From Streptomyces rapamycinicus NRRL 5491 (GTDB taxonomy: Bacteria; Actinomycetota; Actinomycetes; Streptomycetales; Streptomycetaceae), in NCBI RefSeq assembly GCF_024298965.1, contig NZ_CP085193.1:9858001-9922000 (forward strand): a DNA stretch of 64,000 nt, in the 5' to 3' direction. Positions 40,177 to 53,000 of the stretch are shown piece after piece; the first letter of the stretch is position 1; each line of letters starts with the position of its first letter. The position numbers and the translations under genes are program-made. The notes below the pieces were generated by a model, which was given only the letters and a program-made list of their open reading frames with translations, ran no database searches and had not been told where the DNA came from.

Positions 40177-41339
40177 TCCGCTCCCCAGGTGACCCGGAGC
40201 TCGGCCGGGCTGAACAGGCCCAGACCCTCGTTCATCGGCACGTCGCCCGCCAGTCGCACATCCGGGAAGCGCTCGAACAGGCGCAGCGTGGCGACCTTGA
40301 TCAACACGCGGGCGAGGTGCTGCCCCGGGCACTTGTGGATGCCGTACCCGAAAGCGAAGTTGTGTTCGGGCTTACGCGTGATGTCGAACGTGTCGGGGTC
40401 GGCGAAGACGCCGGGGTCGCGGTTGGCCGTCGAGTAGAGCGGGATCACGTTGTCGCCGGCGCTGATGGTCTGGCCGTGCAGCTCGACGTCCTCGACACAG
40501 ACCCGCGGCACGCCGAGCTGGTTGAGCGGCAGGAAGCGCAGCAGCTCCTCGACCGCGCCGTCGATCAGGTCCGGGTTCTCCCGCAGCGCCGCCCGCTGCT
40601 CGGGATGGGAGAGCAGCGCGTACAGACAGTAGCCGACCATCTGCTGCATCGAGTCGTGCCCGGCGAACAGCAGAGTGGCGAACACCCCGGTCGCCTCCTC
40701 GTCGCTGAGCAGGATCTCGTCCTCGCCGGACTCGGCCAGCCGGTGCAGAAGCCTGTCGCCCGCCTGCTCCCGCTTGGCACGCACCAGCGCCAGGACGTGA
40801 CCGAAGAATTCGTCGGTCAGCCTCTTGATGCTCTCCATGTCGGTGCCGCCCTCCATGGCCCGCATCTGGCCCTCGAGTACGGGCCCCTCCTCCTCATTCA
40901 GGCCGTAGAGGTCGTGGATGGCCAGGGACGCCAGGCGCTTGGCGTACCCGGGAACCAGATCGGTGCCGGGACCGGACGCCTCGATGTCGTCGAGGCAGGA
41001 GTCCGCCGCCCGGACGATGAACTCCTCCTGCTTGCGCGCGGCCCGCAGGGTGAAGTCCCGGGCGATCTTCTGCCGATAGCGGTTGTGCTCCGGCGAGTCC
41101 ATCCCGGAGAACCAGCCCGGCCGCCGGTCGCCGAGTATCCCGGACGGCGCCGCCGAGCTGAACCGGGGGTCGTTGGTGACCAGCTTGACGTCCTCGGCCG
41201 CGGCCACCAGCCATTGCTTGACGCCGAAGAGTTCGTGCGCGCCGACCGTGCCGGTCTCCAGGATCGTGCGGTGCCCGTCCTGGATCGAGAAGGGGCAGCG
41301 TGCGGTGGGCGTGCTCTCTTGCTGAGCTTCGGTGCTCAT
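40173..41339 (-). CDS. rapJ: RapJ: cytochrome P450
   Basis: 388 residues. I-helix LLFAGHDSMQQ (where many P450s have GxxTT), ExxR in VEELLRF, and heme loop FAFGYGIHKCPGQHLAR with the Cys ligand. In rapamycin synthesis RapJ oxidises C9 to the ketone that completes the tricarbonyl. It is translationally coupled to rapI. Electrons probably come from RapO or a housekeeping ferredoxin. The gene order J then I, next to rapK, agrees with the known cluster. Confidence 0.93.
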   Translation of the reverse strand: MSTEAQQESTPTARCPFSIQDGHRTILETGTVGAHELFGVKQWLVAAAEDVKLVTNDPRFSSAAPSGILGDRRPGWFSGMDSPEHNRYRQKIARDFTLRAARKQEEFIVRAADSCLDDIEASGPGTDLVPGYAKRLASLAIHDLYGLNEEEGPVLEGQMRAMEGGTDMESIKRLTDEFFGHVLALVRAKREQAGDRLLHRLAESGEDEILLSDEEATGVFATLLFAGHDSMQQMVGYCLYALLSHPEQRAALRENPDLIDGAVEELLRFLPLNQLGVPRVCVEDVELHGQTISAGDNVIPLYSTANRDPGVFADPDTFDITRKPEHNFAFGYGIHKCPGQHLARVLIKVATLRLFERFPDVRLAGDVPMNEGLGLFSPAELRVTWGAE

Positions 41340-41369
41340 CGGTGGTCCTTCCAGGTCAGCTCGGCGGGG

Positions 41370-42383
41370 TCACGCCACCACACCCTCGATCTCGACCAGC
41401 AGATCGGTGCGCGCGATGTCGGTGTGCAGTACGGCAACCGTGGCCTCGCGGGAGAGGCGCTCGGCGCAGATCCGACGTACGGTCGAAATATCCTCGCGGT
41501 GGCGTACATAGACCTTCAAATGGTCGACGTCGGCGAGGGCGTAGCCCCGGCGGAGCCCGTGCCGTCCCAGGTTCTCGGCACCGATCACCCGGGCGATGTT
41601 CTCGAGCGACACCTCGCATTGCGCGGCGACGTCGCCGTGGTGCACCGTCTCGTGACCGACGATGCCGGCGGTCGCGGAGACGAAGAGCCGGCCGTCGTCC
41701 GCCCCCGGCGGCGAGAGCCAGGTGGCCCGGGAGAAGACCGGCGGGCGGGGGCCGTACCGCTGCGGGTAGCGGTGAGCCGTGAGCACGGCCGGGTTCTCCA
41801 TGTTGACCCGGTCACCGGCGCGTGCGGCGATGAAGTAGCACGTGATGCCGCCGCCGTGGGCGCCGATGCCGGTCGCCGCCGGCATGGTCGCCGGGTCGAT
41901 CCCACGGGCGTCCAGCGCCTCGGCGCGGCCCACACAGAAGTCCCGGTAGACCTCGAGGCCATCGGCGTTCGGCGTGTTGATTCCGCTGACGTAGTTCCAG
42001 GTGCGGGCCAGACTGGGGTACCCCAGCGTCCCGATCAGGTCGAAGATTCCGGTGTAGACGGCCGCGGTGCCGGCCGCGTACCGGCCGCCCTCGGGCACCC
42101 GCGCGACACCGAAGAGGTAGTCAGGTGTCCGAGCCCAGGCGACGCCATCATGGCTGCCCGACTCCTTCGGCCCCTCCGCGTGCCACGCCTCGGCGAACGA
42201 CTCGTCCTCGCGGGTCGTCGTGTGTACGGCCGTCCGGGGACAGCCCTCGGCCAGTGAAACCCCGGTGTGTCCGGTGCGATGTTCGATGACGCCGAGAAGT
42301 GTCTCGTCGCCGTCGAGATCGGAGGCGCCGAGCTTCTCGAAGCGGCAGTACGGTGCCGTGACCGGCGGAGTCAATTGCCTCAC
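41370..42383 (-). CDS. rapK: RapK: chorismatase making the DHCHC starter acid
   Basis: 337 residues, FkbO/RapK family. TWNYVSGIN, YRDFCVGRAEAL, PAATGIGAHGGGITCYF and FSRATWLSPPG are family-specific blocks, and the fold is YjgF-like at the C terminus (YVRHREDISTVRRICAERL). It hydrolyses chorismate to pyruvate and 4,5-dihydroxycyclohex-1-enecarboxylate, the rapamycin starter unit. The start is GTG at 42383, but GGGAAGGG touches it, so an alternative nearby start is possible. It is divergent from rapL. Confidence 0.95.
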   Translation of the reverse strand: MRQLTPPVTAPYCRFEKLGASDLDGDETLLGVIEHRTGHTGVSLAEGCPRTAVHTTTREDESFAEAWHAEGPKESGSHDGVAWARTPDYLFGVARVPEGGRYAAGTAAVYTGIFDLIGTLGYPSLARTWNYVSGINTPNADGLEVYRDFCVGRAEALDARGIDPATMPAATGIGAHGGGITCYFIAARAGDRVNMENPAVLTAHRYPQRYGPRPPVFSRATWLSPPGADDGRLFVSATAGIVGHETVHHGDVAAQCEVSLENIARVIGAENLGRHGLRRGYALADVDHLKVYVRHREDISTVRRICAERLSREATVAVLHTDIARTDLLVEIEGVVA

Positions 42384-42734
42384 CCTTCCCCGCCGTTCCC
42401 TGGCGCGTACCAGGAAGAAAATACGGGCGCGCCAGATCCCGCAACCCCCTACAAACGGGCGCCCGGAGCTGCGGAATCATCCAGGGGGGCGTGGGGGGGT
42501 GAGGGTCGTCAGGTGACTGCTAGCGTCGCCGATGTCCGCTCGTGACCTGCCTTGCGTGCCGGCGGGCGGAGGTCGGCAGGGGAGGTGCGCCGAAGCTGCG
42601 GCGACCGTATCGCCCACACCGGCAGCGGCGCGACCGGGCGGTCGGCCGAGGCCGGTCGCGGCGACGTGGGCCGGCACCGGTGAGGACGAGATCCCTGAGA
42701 CCCCGCCGGGCCACGCTCACGAAAGAGAGGTGAC
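42384..42734. promoter_or_regulatory. rapK-rapL divergent promoter region
   Basis: 351 bp with G-runs (GGGGGGCGTGGGGGGG near 42484) and a possible -10 TAGCGT at 42521 for rapL. It should hold both divergent promoters and the RapH/RapG sites. I cannot place operators, and no 11-bp SARP repeats were found here, in contrast to the middle block. Confidence 0.45.
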
Positions 42735-43766
42735 ATGCAGACCAAGGTTCTGTGCCAGCGTGACATCAAGCGGATCCTCTCGGTGGTCGGCCGCGACGTC
42801 ATGATGGATCGGCTGATCAGCGAGGTGCACGCCGGTTTCGCGCGATTGGGCCGCGGCGAGACCGACGAGCCGCCACCGCGTACCGGCTTTGCCCGCGGCG
42901 GCGACGTTCCGGGCGTCATCGAGTTCATGCCGCACCGCGCGTCGGGCATCGGTGTGACGATGAAGACGGTCAGCTACAGTCCGCAGAACTTCGAGCGCTT
43001 CAACCTGCCCACCATCGTCGGGACCGTGTCGCGGCTCGACGACGACAGCGGAAGCATGGTCGCGCTCGCCGACGCGGCCACCATCACCGCCATGCGGACC
43101 GGCGCGGTCGCGGCCGTCGCCACCCGGCTGCTCGCCCGGCCGGGGAGCACCACCCTCGCCCTGATCGGCGCGGGCGCCCAGGCGGTCACCCAGGCACACG
43201 CCCTCAGCCGCGTCCTCCCACTGGAACGCATCCTGATCAGTGACATCAAAGCTGAGCACGCGGAGTCGTTCGCCGGCCGGGTCGCGTTTCTCGAGCTGCC
43301 CGTCGAGGTCACCGACGCGGCGACCGCGATGGCGACCGCGGACGTCCTGTGCACCGTCACATCGGTACCGGTCGGCGGCGGGCCGGTGGTGCCGGCCGAA
43401 CCGCGCCAGGCACATCTGCACGTCAATGGCATCGGCGCGGACGAGCAGGGCAAGACCGAGCTGCCCAAGGCGCTGCTCGACGACGCGTTCATCTGCGTCG
43501 ACCACCCCGGGCAGGCCCGCGCCGAGGGCGAGTTCCAGCAGCTGCCCGATCGGGAACTCGGCCCGTCGCTGGCCGACCTGTGCGCGGCACCCGAGATCGC
43601 CGCTCCGCACCCGGAGCGCCTGAGCGTCTTCGACTCGACCGGCAGCGCGTTCGCCGACCACATCGCCCTCGACGTACTGCTCGGCTTCGCCGACGAACTC
43701 GGCCTCGGCCACAAGATGTCGATCGAGTCGACGCCCGAGGACGTCCTCGATCCGTACTCGCTGTAG
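42735..43766 (+). CDS. rapL: RapL: lysine cyclodeaminase
   Basis: 343 residues, ornithine cyclodeaminase family. GIGVTMKTVSYSPQNF holds the substrate Lys region, ADAATITAMRTGAVAAVATR the cofactor-adjacent helix, LIGAGAQAVTQAHAL the NAD loop and VNGIGADEQGKTEL the conserved catalytic Asp. It converts L-lysine to L-pipecolate, which the NRPS RapP (outside the window) inserts to close the macrolactam. It starts behind AAAGAGAGG and leads the operon L, M, N, O. It shares its fold with the sbnB product at 22133 but not its motifs. Confidence 0.95.
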   Translation: MQTKVLCQRDIKRILSVVGRDVMMDRLISEVHAGFARLGRGETDEPPPRTGFARGGDVPGVIEFMPHRASGIGVTMKTVSYSPQNFERFNLPTIVGTVSRLDDDSGSMVALADAATITAMRTGAVAAVATRLLARPGSTTLALIGAGAQAVTQAHALSRVLPLERILISDIKAEHAESFAGRVAFLELPVEVTDAATAMATADVLCTVTSVPVGGGPVVPAEPRQAHLHVNGIGADEQGKTELPKALLDDAFICVDHPGQARAEGEFQQLPDRELGPSLADLCAAPEIAAPHPERLSVFDSTGSAFADHIALDVLLGFADELGLGHKMSIESTPEDVLDPYSL

Positions 43767-43869
43767 TGATGACCGACGTAGTGGTGACCGACCATCTCGC
43801 GCGCGTTCATCCACACCGAGTCATCTTCAGAGCAATGATCGAACCGATCCGGCGAATTCGGAGACCCGC

Positions 43870-46267
<2,398 letters not shown>

Positions 46268-46284
<17 letters not shown>

Positions 46285-46309
46285 GGAATCGAACCCCAGG
46301 ACTGAGGAA
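46268..46309 (+). repeat. 21-bp tandem duplication across the rapO stop
   Basis: TCGAACCCCAGGACTGAGGA plus A occurs twice head to tail (46268-46288 and 46289-46309). The first copy contains the last rapO codons and stop; the second is outside the gene and repeats the same stop in frame. It looks like a slippage duplication. Confidence 0.95.
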
Positions 46310-46325
46310 GCCGTCCGTGCGGCTT

Positions 46326-46383
46326 GTCGTCATACGTCCGAGGGGCGGCCTCACAAGAGGCCGCCCCTCGGACGTATGACGAC
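46326..46383. terminator. 26-bp perfect hairpin between convergent rapO and rapQ
   Basis: Bases 46326-46351 pair without mismatch with 46358-46383 around a 6-nt loop (CACAAG). The stem is very G+C-rich in its upper half. It lies between the ends of rapO and rapQ, where a bidirectional terminator is expected. Confidence 0.85.
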
Positions 46384-46386
46384 GGC

Positions 46387-47022
46387 TCACGCCTCCAGGG
46401 TGGCGACGATCGACTGTGTCCATCCGTTCGGCCCGGCCGACTCGTGATGGTCGATGGTGAAACCGTTCTCTTTCAGCCGGTCCACCAGGCCGGTTCCGAA
46501 CACCTCGGGGGCGAACTTCGGCTCCATGACCTTCATGAAGAGGTCCATCGTCCACCCGTACTTTGTCCGGCGGTCGAGATCGACGATGACGAAGCGGCCG
46601 CCGGGCTTGAGCACCCGCACGGACTCGCGGATCGCGCTGAGGCGGCCCGCGGTCGGGACCTCGTGCAGACCGAAGGCCGACATCACGGTGTCGAACGAGT
46701 CGTCGGGGTAAGGCAAGGTGGAAACGTCACCCTCGACCAGGGTGACGTTATCGATCCCCCGCGAGGCCAACTTGCGGCGGCCTACCGCGGTCAGTTCGGG
46801 TGACAGATCGATGGAGGTGGCCTGTACCTTCGAATGCCTTTCGGCCAGCATTCGCGACGCGAATCCGGTCCCGCCGCACAATTCCAGCACGTTTTCGATG
46901 CGACCGCCCTCGAGGAGGCGCATCAGTACGTCGTAGGGGTGACCCTGCAGGCGCGGATTGACAGCTTCGAGGAGCGGTCCGGTAAATCTGAACTTCAGGC
47001 GGTTACCCAATTCCAACATCAC
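46387..47022 (-). CDS. rapQ: RapQ: SAM-dependent O-methyltransferase
   Basis: 211 residues. VLELCGGTGFASRML is motif I, with Cys-Gly in place of the common Gly-x-Gly start; IDLSPELTAVG and RVLKPGGRFVIVDLD follow. In rapamycin synthesis RapQ methylates the 27-OH made by RapN. The first codons are GTG ATG behind AAGG, so ATG 47019 may be the true start. It lies directly downstream of the PKS gene on the same strand. Confidence 0.9.
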   Translation of the reverse strand: MMLELGNRLKFRFTGPLLEAVNPRLQGHPYDVLMRLLEGGRIENVLELCGGTGFASRMLAERHSKVQATSIDLSPELTAVGRRKLASRGIDNVTLVEGDVSTLPYPDDSFDTVMSAFGLHEVPTAGRLSAIRESVRVLKPGGRFVIVDLDRRTKYGWTMDLFMKVMEPKFAPEVFGTGLVDRLKENGFTIDHHESAGPNGWTQSIVATLEA

Positions 47023-47088
47023 CTTAAATTATTCTTGCCCAGCCGATGTGCCAAGTACGGGTATACACACACCACGTGTGACACCCTC

Positions 47089-50000
47089 TTATTCGTTCCT
47101 GGTCCTCCATTTTGCCGAGAGCTGTTCCAGCAGTTCGGAAATGGCCTTATGTTCCGCCGCGGTCATGTCGACGGCTTCTGCGTCCAGTTCGTTGATCTCT
47201 TCCAGCAGCGCATAAACGCCGGCCGCGTCGATGTCGGAATCAAGCAACGCATCCAAGTGCGCGGCCAATTCCGCCGACGTGGGGTGCTCGAAGAGAAGCG
47301 TGGACGGTAGATCGAGTCCGGTGGCCTTCGACAGCCGGTTGCGCAGCCGAACGGCGCTGAGCGAGTCGAATCCCAACTCCAGGAAGGACGAGTCGTCGAG
47401 TATGACGCCGGGGTCGGCCATGCCCAGGAGGCTCGCCACCTCCATGTGAACGAGTTCCAGCATGGTGCGGGGCTCATCCGCATAGGAGGGCTCGTCATAC
47501 TCGCCGCCCTCCTCCTCGACCACGGGCGCCACAGCTGTGGCATCCGGGGCGGCCGGGGCCAGCCAGTAGGACTGGTGCTGGAACGGATAGACCGGCAGAT
47601 CCACCGCCCGGCCGCCGGACAAGACCTTCGCCCAGTCGATTGCCGTCCCGCCCGCGTGCAACTCCGCGATGGCCGTCATCAGACAGACGTCCTCCGGCGA
47701 CCGCGGGCGTAGCACGGCGTGGAACGAGGCGTCGCCGCCCAGACACTCCACTCCGGCCGACGCGAGCGCCCCCGAAGGCCCTACCTCGACGAATGTGCCC
47801 ACACCCTGCTCGGCCAGTTCGCGGACGGCGTCCTGGAAGCGGACGGGTCGCCGGACCTGGCGCAACCAATACTCCGGCGTGCCCATCTCATCCTGGTCGA
47901 TCAGACGCCCGGTCACGGTCGATACCACGGGCAGCGCAGGGGCACGGAACTTCAGGGACTCCAGTGCCGTACGGAACTCATCCAGCACGGCCTCCACATG
48001 GCGGGAGTGGAAGGCATGGCGGACCTTCAGTTTCCTGGCCTCCCGCCCGGACGCCGTCCACGCGGCCTCGAAGTCCGCCACCGGCTCCGGCTCACCCGAC
48101 ACGACGACGGCCTCGGGGCTGTTGACCGCCGCCAGATCCAGCGCCGCACCGGTCCGGCTGAGGAACTCCCTCACCTCTTCCTCACCTGCCCGCAGCGCGA
48201 CCATGGCTCCCGGCGGTGTCGTCCGCAGCGCTCGACCCCGGGCGACGATCAGAGTGGTGACGTTTTCGAGCGAGAGCATCCCGCTGGCGTACGCGGCGGT
48301 TGCCTCACCGATGGAGTGCCCGGCGACGAAGTCGGGGCGCACGCCCCAGTCCTCCAGCAGCCCGAAAAGCGCGGCCTCCATCGCGAAAATGCCCGCTTGC
48401 GCGTAGAGGGTGTCATCCACGAGCCCGGCCGTCGTCGAACCGCCCTCACCGAAGCAGACGTCCGTCAGCGAGTGGTCGAGGTGCTTGTCGAACCCGGCGC
48501 TCACCGTGTCCCAGGCACGTGCGAAGGCGGGGTAGCTGTCGTACAGCTCCTTGCCCATTCCCAGCCGTTGGGTGCCTTGCCCGTCGAACAGGAAGGCAAC
48601 GCGCCGGGCCTTGGCGGTCGCGGTCGCGGTCGTGAGCCCGGGCCAAGGGGCGCCGTCCGCCAGCTTGGACAGCGCGCGCAGGAAGTCCTCCCGGCCGGAT
48701 CCCACCGCGACTGCCCGGTGGGCGAAGTCCGATCGTGTGGTCGCCAGGGAGTATCCGATGTCCAGCGAGTTCCACTCCGAGTCCCCGGCGAGGGAGGCGT
48801 ACAGCCGCCCGGCTTGCTCCCGTAGCGCTTTCGGGCTCTGCGCGGACAAGACCCACGGCAGCGGTCCGGGCTCATTCGGCGTGACCGGCGTGACCGGCGT
48901 GACCGGCGGGGCGGGCGTGACCGGCGTGACCGGCGGGGCGGGCGCCTGGTACTGCTCCAGCACCACGTGCGCGTTGGTACCGCTGAGCCCGAACGACGAC
49001 ACGCCGGCCCTGCGCAGCTTGGTGTCATCCGGCCACGGCTGGTGCTCCGTCAGCAGCGCGACGCTTCCCGATGTCCAGTCCACGTGAGGCGATGGCGCGT
49101 CCACATGGAGCGTACGGGGGAGCGAACCGTGCCCCATCGCCTCCACCATCTTGATCACGCTGAGCACGCCCGACGCCGCCATGGCGTGGCCGATGTTCGA
49201 CTTCAGCGAGCCGAGCCAGGCGGGCGCCGACCGCTCTTGCCCGTACGTCGCCAGAATGGCCTCTGCCTCGATCGGGTCGCCGAGCTTCGTGCCGGTGCCG
49301 TGCGCCTCGACCACATCCACGTCCGACGCGGTGAGACCGGCGTTGGCCAGCGCCTGCCGGATCACCCGCTGCTGGGACGTGCCGTTCGGTGCGGTCAGCC
49401 CGTTCGACGCGCCGTCGGAGTTCACCGCGCTGCCCCGGACGGTGGCGAGGACCCGGTGCCCCAGCCGACGGGCGTCGGAAAGCCGTTCCACCACCAGGAC
49501 ACCCACGCCCTCGGACCAGATCGTGCCGTCCGCCGACGCGGCGAACGACTTGCACCGGCCATCGGACGACAGGCCGCGCTGGCGGGAGAATTCCACGAAC
49601 ATCGCGGGCGAGGACATCACCGAGACCCCGCTCACCAGCGCCAGCGAGCACTCGCGCTGCCTCAACGCCTGGCTCGCGAGGTGCAGCGCCACCAGGGAGG
49701 AGGAGCAAGCGGTGTCCACGGTGACCCCCGGCCCCTCCAACCCGAGCGCGTATGACACCCGCCCCGACAGCAGGCTGACCGAGCTACCGGTGATCCCGTT
49801 GTCGTGCTGCTGGTCGACACCCACTCCGTAACCCTGTGCCGCGCCACCCACGTACACGCCCACATCGCGACCCCGGAGGGACTTCGGATCGATCTGCGCG
49901 CGCTCGATCGCCTCCCAGGTGGTTTCCAGCAACAGCCGCTGCTGCGGATCCATGCCCAGCGCCTCACGCGGGCTTATGCCGAAGAAGGGAGCGTCGAAGT

Positions 50001-53000
50001 CGGCCGCGGTGTCCAGGAAGCCGCCCTGCACGCAGTACGACTTACCGGCGGCGTCCGGATCCGGATCGAACAAGCCCTCGACGTCCCAGCCACGGTCGGT
50101 GGGGAAACCGGAGATCGCGTCAGTGCCGGACTCCACAAGGTGCCACAAACCCTCCGGGGAACTGACCCCGCCTGGCAGCCGGCACGCCATCGCCACGATG
50201 GCGATCGGCTCATTCGCCGACGGCTCATCCGCGACCGGATCGGCCGGGCCGGTGACCGTGCTCGGCGCCGGAGCTTCGAGGCGTTGCTGTACGGGCGGGA
50301 TATCGAGCTTGCCCAGCAGATGCGCGGCCAGAGCGTTCGCCGTCGGGTAGTCGAACACCATCGTGGCGGGAAGCTGCAGCCCGGTCTCCGCCACGAGGCG
50401 GTTACGGAGTTCGATCGCCGTCAGGGAATCCATGCCCAGATCCTTGAACGACGTGTCCGTCGCGATCGCATCCGCCGAGCTGTGGCCGAGTACGGAGGCG
50501 GCCTCTCCCAGCACGAGTTCGAGCATGATGCGGTGCTGCTCGACGCTCGTACGGCCGGTGAGACGGGCGCTCAGGGGCTGCGAGCCGACCTCGTTGCGTG
50601 CCGCGGTCCTGGACTGCGGACGCTTCACCGTTTGAAGTCCGCGCAGCAGCGCGGGGACCTCGACGTCCCCCCGTAGCGGAGACATCGCCGCGGCGAACAG
50701 GACCGGCTCACCGTGGCGTGACGCGCCGTCGAACAGCCGCATTCCGTGCTCGGCGGTGATGGTGCGCATGCCGCTGCGCCGGATCCGATCGTGGTCCGTG
50801 TCGGTCAGCCCGGAGGTGAGGCCGCTGGTGTCGTCCCATAGGCCCCAGGCGAGCGCGAGTGCGGGCAGGCCCTCGGCTCGGCGCTGTTCGGCCAGGGCAT
50901 CGAGGAAGGCGTTGGCCGCCGCGTAGTTGCCCTGCCCCGCGCCACCTATGACACCGGCGGCGGAGGAGTACATGACGAATGCCGCCAGGTCGGTGTTCTG
51001 GGTGAGTTCGTGTAGGTGCCAGGCGCCGTCGGCCTTGGGCCGTAGCACCGTGTCGAGCTGTTGTGTGGTGAGGGATTCCACGACGCCGTCGTCGAGTGCG
51101 CCGGCGGTGTGGATCACGGCGGTCAGGGGGTGTTCGGGTGATACGCCCGCCAGTACGCGCGCCAGCCCGGCACGGTCCGACACGTCGCAGGTGGCTGTGT
51201 CGACGTGGGCGCCCAGCTCGGCAAGCTCCTTGATCAGTGCTTGGTCGGGGGTGGTGCGGGACAGCAGCAGGAGGTGACGTGCACCGTGTTCGGCTGCCAG
51301 GTGGCGGGCGAGGATGCCTGCCAGGACGCCGGAGCCGCCGGTGATCAGGATGGTGCCGTCGGGGTCCGGCCGGCGGGGGATGGTGAGGACGATCTTGCCG
51401 ATGTGGCGGGCGCGGCTCATCCAGCTGAACGCATCGCGGGCCTGGCGGATGTCCCAGGCCTGCACCGGCAGGGGCAGTAGGACGCCTTGCGTGAACAGGG
51501 TGAGGAGTTCGGTGATGATTTCCCGTAGCCGGTCCGGGCCGGCGTCCATCAGGTCGAAGGCCTGGTAGGTGGTGCCCGGCCGGTCGGCGGTGACCTGGTG
51601 CGGGTCACGGATGTCGGTCTTGCCCATCTCGACGAACCGGCCGCCGCGGGGCAGCAGGTCGAGGGAGGCGTCGACGAAGTCACCGCTGAGGGAGTTCAGG
51701 ACGACATCGACGCCCTGGCCGTGTGTGTTGTTGAGGAAGGTTTCCTGGAAACTCAGTGTGCGGGAGTCGGCGATGTGGGTGTCTTCGAGACCGGCTTCGC
51801 GCAGGATGTGTTGTTTCCCGGTGCTGGCGGTCGCGTAGATCCGCGCGCCGAGGTGGCGGGCGATCTGGGTGGCTGCCATGCCGACACCACCCGCGGCGGC
51901 GTGGATCAGCACGGACTCACCCTCACTCAGCCCGGCCAGATCCACCAGCCCGTAGTACGCGGTGGCGAACACAACCGGGACGGACGCCGCCGTAGTGAAC
52001 GACCAGCCATCAGGAATCACGGCGAGCATTCGACGGTCGGCGATCGCGGCCGGCCCGAATGAGCCTGCCACCACGCCGAAGACGCGGTCTCCCGGGGCCA
52101 GATCCTGTACATCGGGGCCGACCTCGAGCACGACGCCGGCCGCTTCGCCGCCCGTCGGCCGGTTGTCATTGACCATGCCGAGGGCCACGACGACGTCGCG
52201 GAAGTTCAGGCCTGCGGCGCGTACGTCTATGCGTACTTCGCCGGGTCGCAGGGGCTGTTCGGCGGTGTCGGTGGGTACCAGGGCGAGGTCTTGCAGGGTT
52301 CCGCTGCGGGGTTGTTCCAGCAGCCAGGCACGACTGTCGGGGATCGTCAGCGGGGTGTCTTCGGGGGTGGTGTTGGTCCGGGCCAGTCGTGCTGCCTCGT
52401 ACCGGCCGTCGTTGATCCGCAGCCGTGGCTCGTCCAGTCCGACGGTGGCGGCCAGTTGGCGGAGGGTGAGGGTGTCGTCGTCGCTTTCGACCAGGATGAA
52501 CCGGCCGGGGTGTTCGGACTGGGCCGACCGCATCAACCCCGACACGGCGGCGGCGGCCAACCCGGTGCCGGTCCGCACGACCAGCGTGCTGTCGGTGAAG
52601 CGTTCCCCGGCCAGCCAGGTCTGGACGGTTTGGAGGACCTGGGCGGTCAGTGTGCGGGTCTGTGCCAGTGGGTCCGGCGGGTCCAGCGGGGCCGGCGGAC
52701 CCAGTGGGTTCTCGCTGCTGTTGGGGAGTGCGGTGAAGACCACCACGTCGGGTACCGGCATGTTGCCGTCCGCCAGGTCTTCGTACCTGCCCATGGTCAG
52801 GCTGGTCTCCTGGGGGGCCGGGATTTCCGTCCATGTCAGGGTGAGCAGGTCGTCCGTGGTGGAGCCGAGTGTGTCGGCGGTTACCGGCCGGGTGATGAGG
52901 GAGCCGATGGTGGCTACGGGCCTGCCGGTGTCGTCGGCGACCCGCAGACTCCAGCCGTCGGCTTCCTGTGTCACCGCGACCCGCAGCGTGGCCGGGCCAG

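Noticed and set aside
48881..48943. CRISPR-like array
   Set aside because: Repeats are 9 bp, contiguous, without spacers, and lie in a PKS linker.
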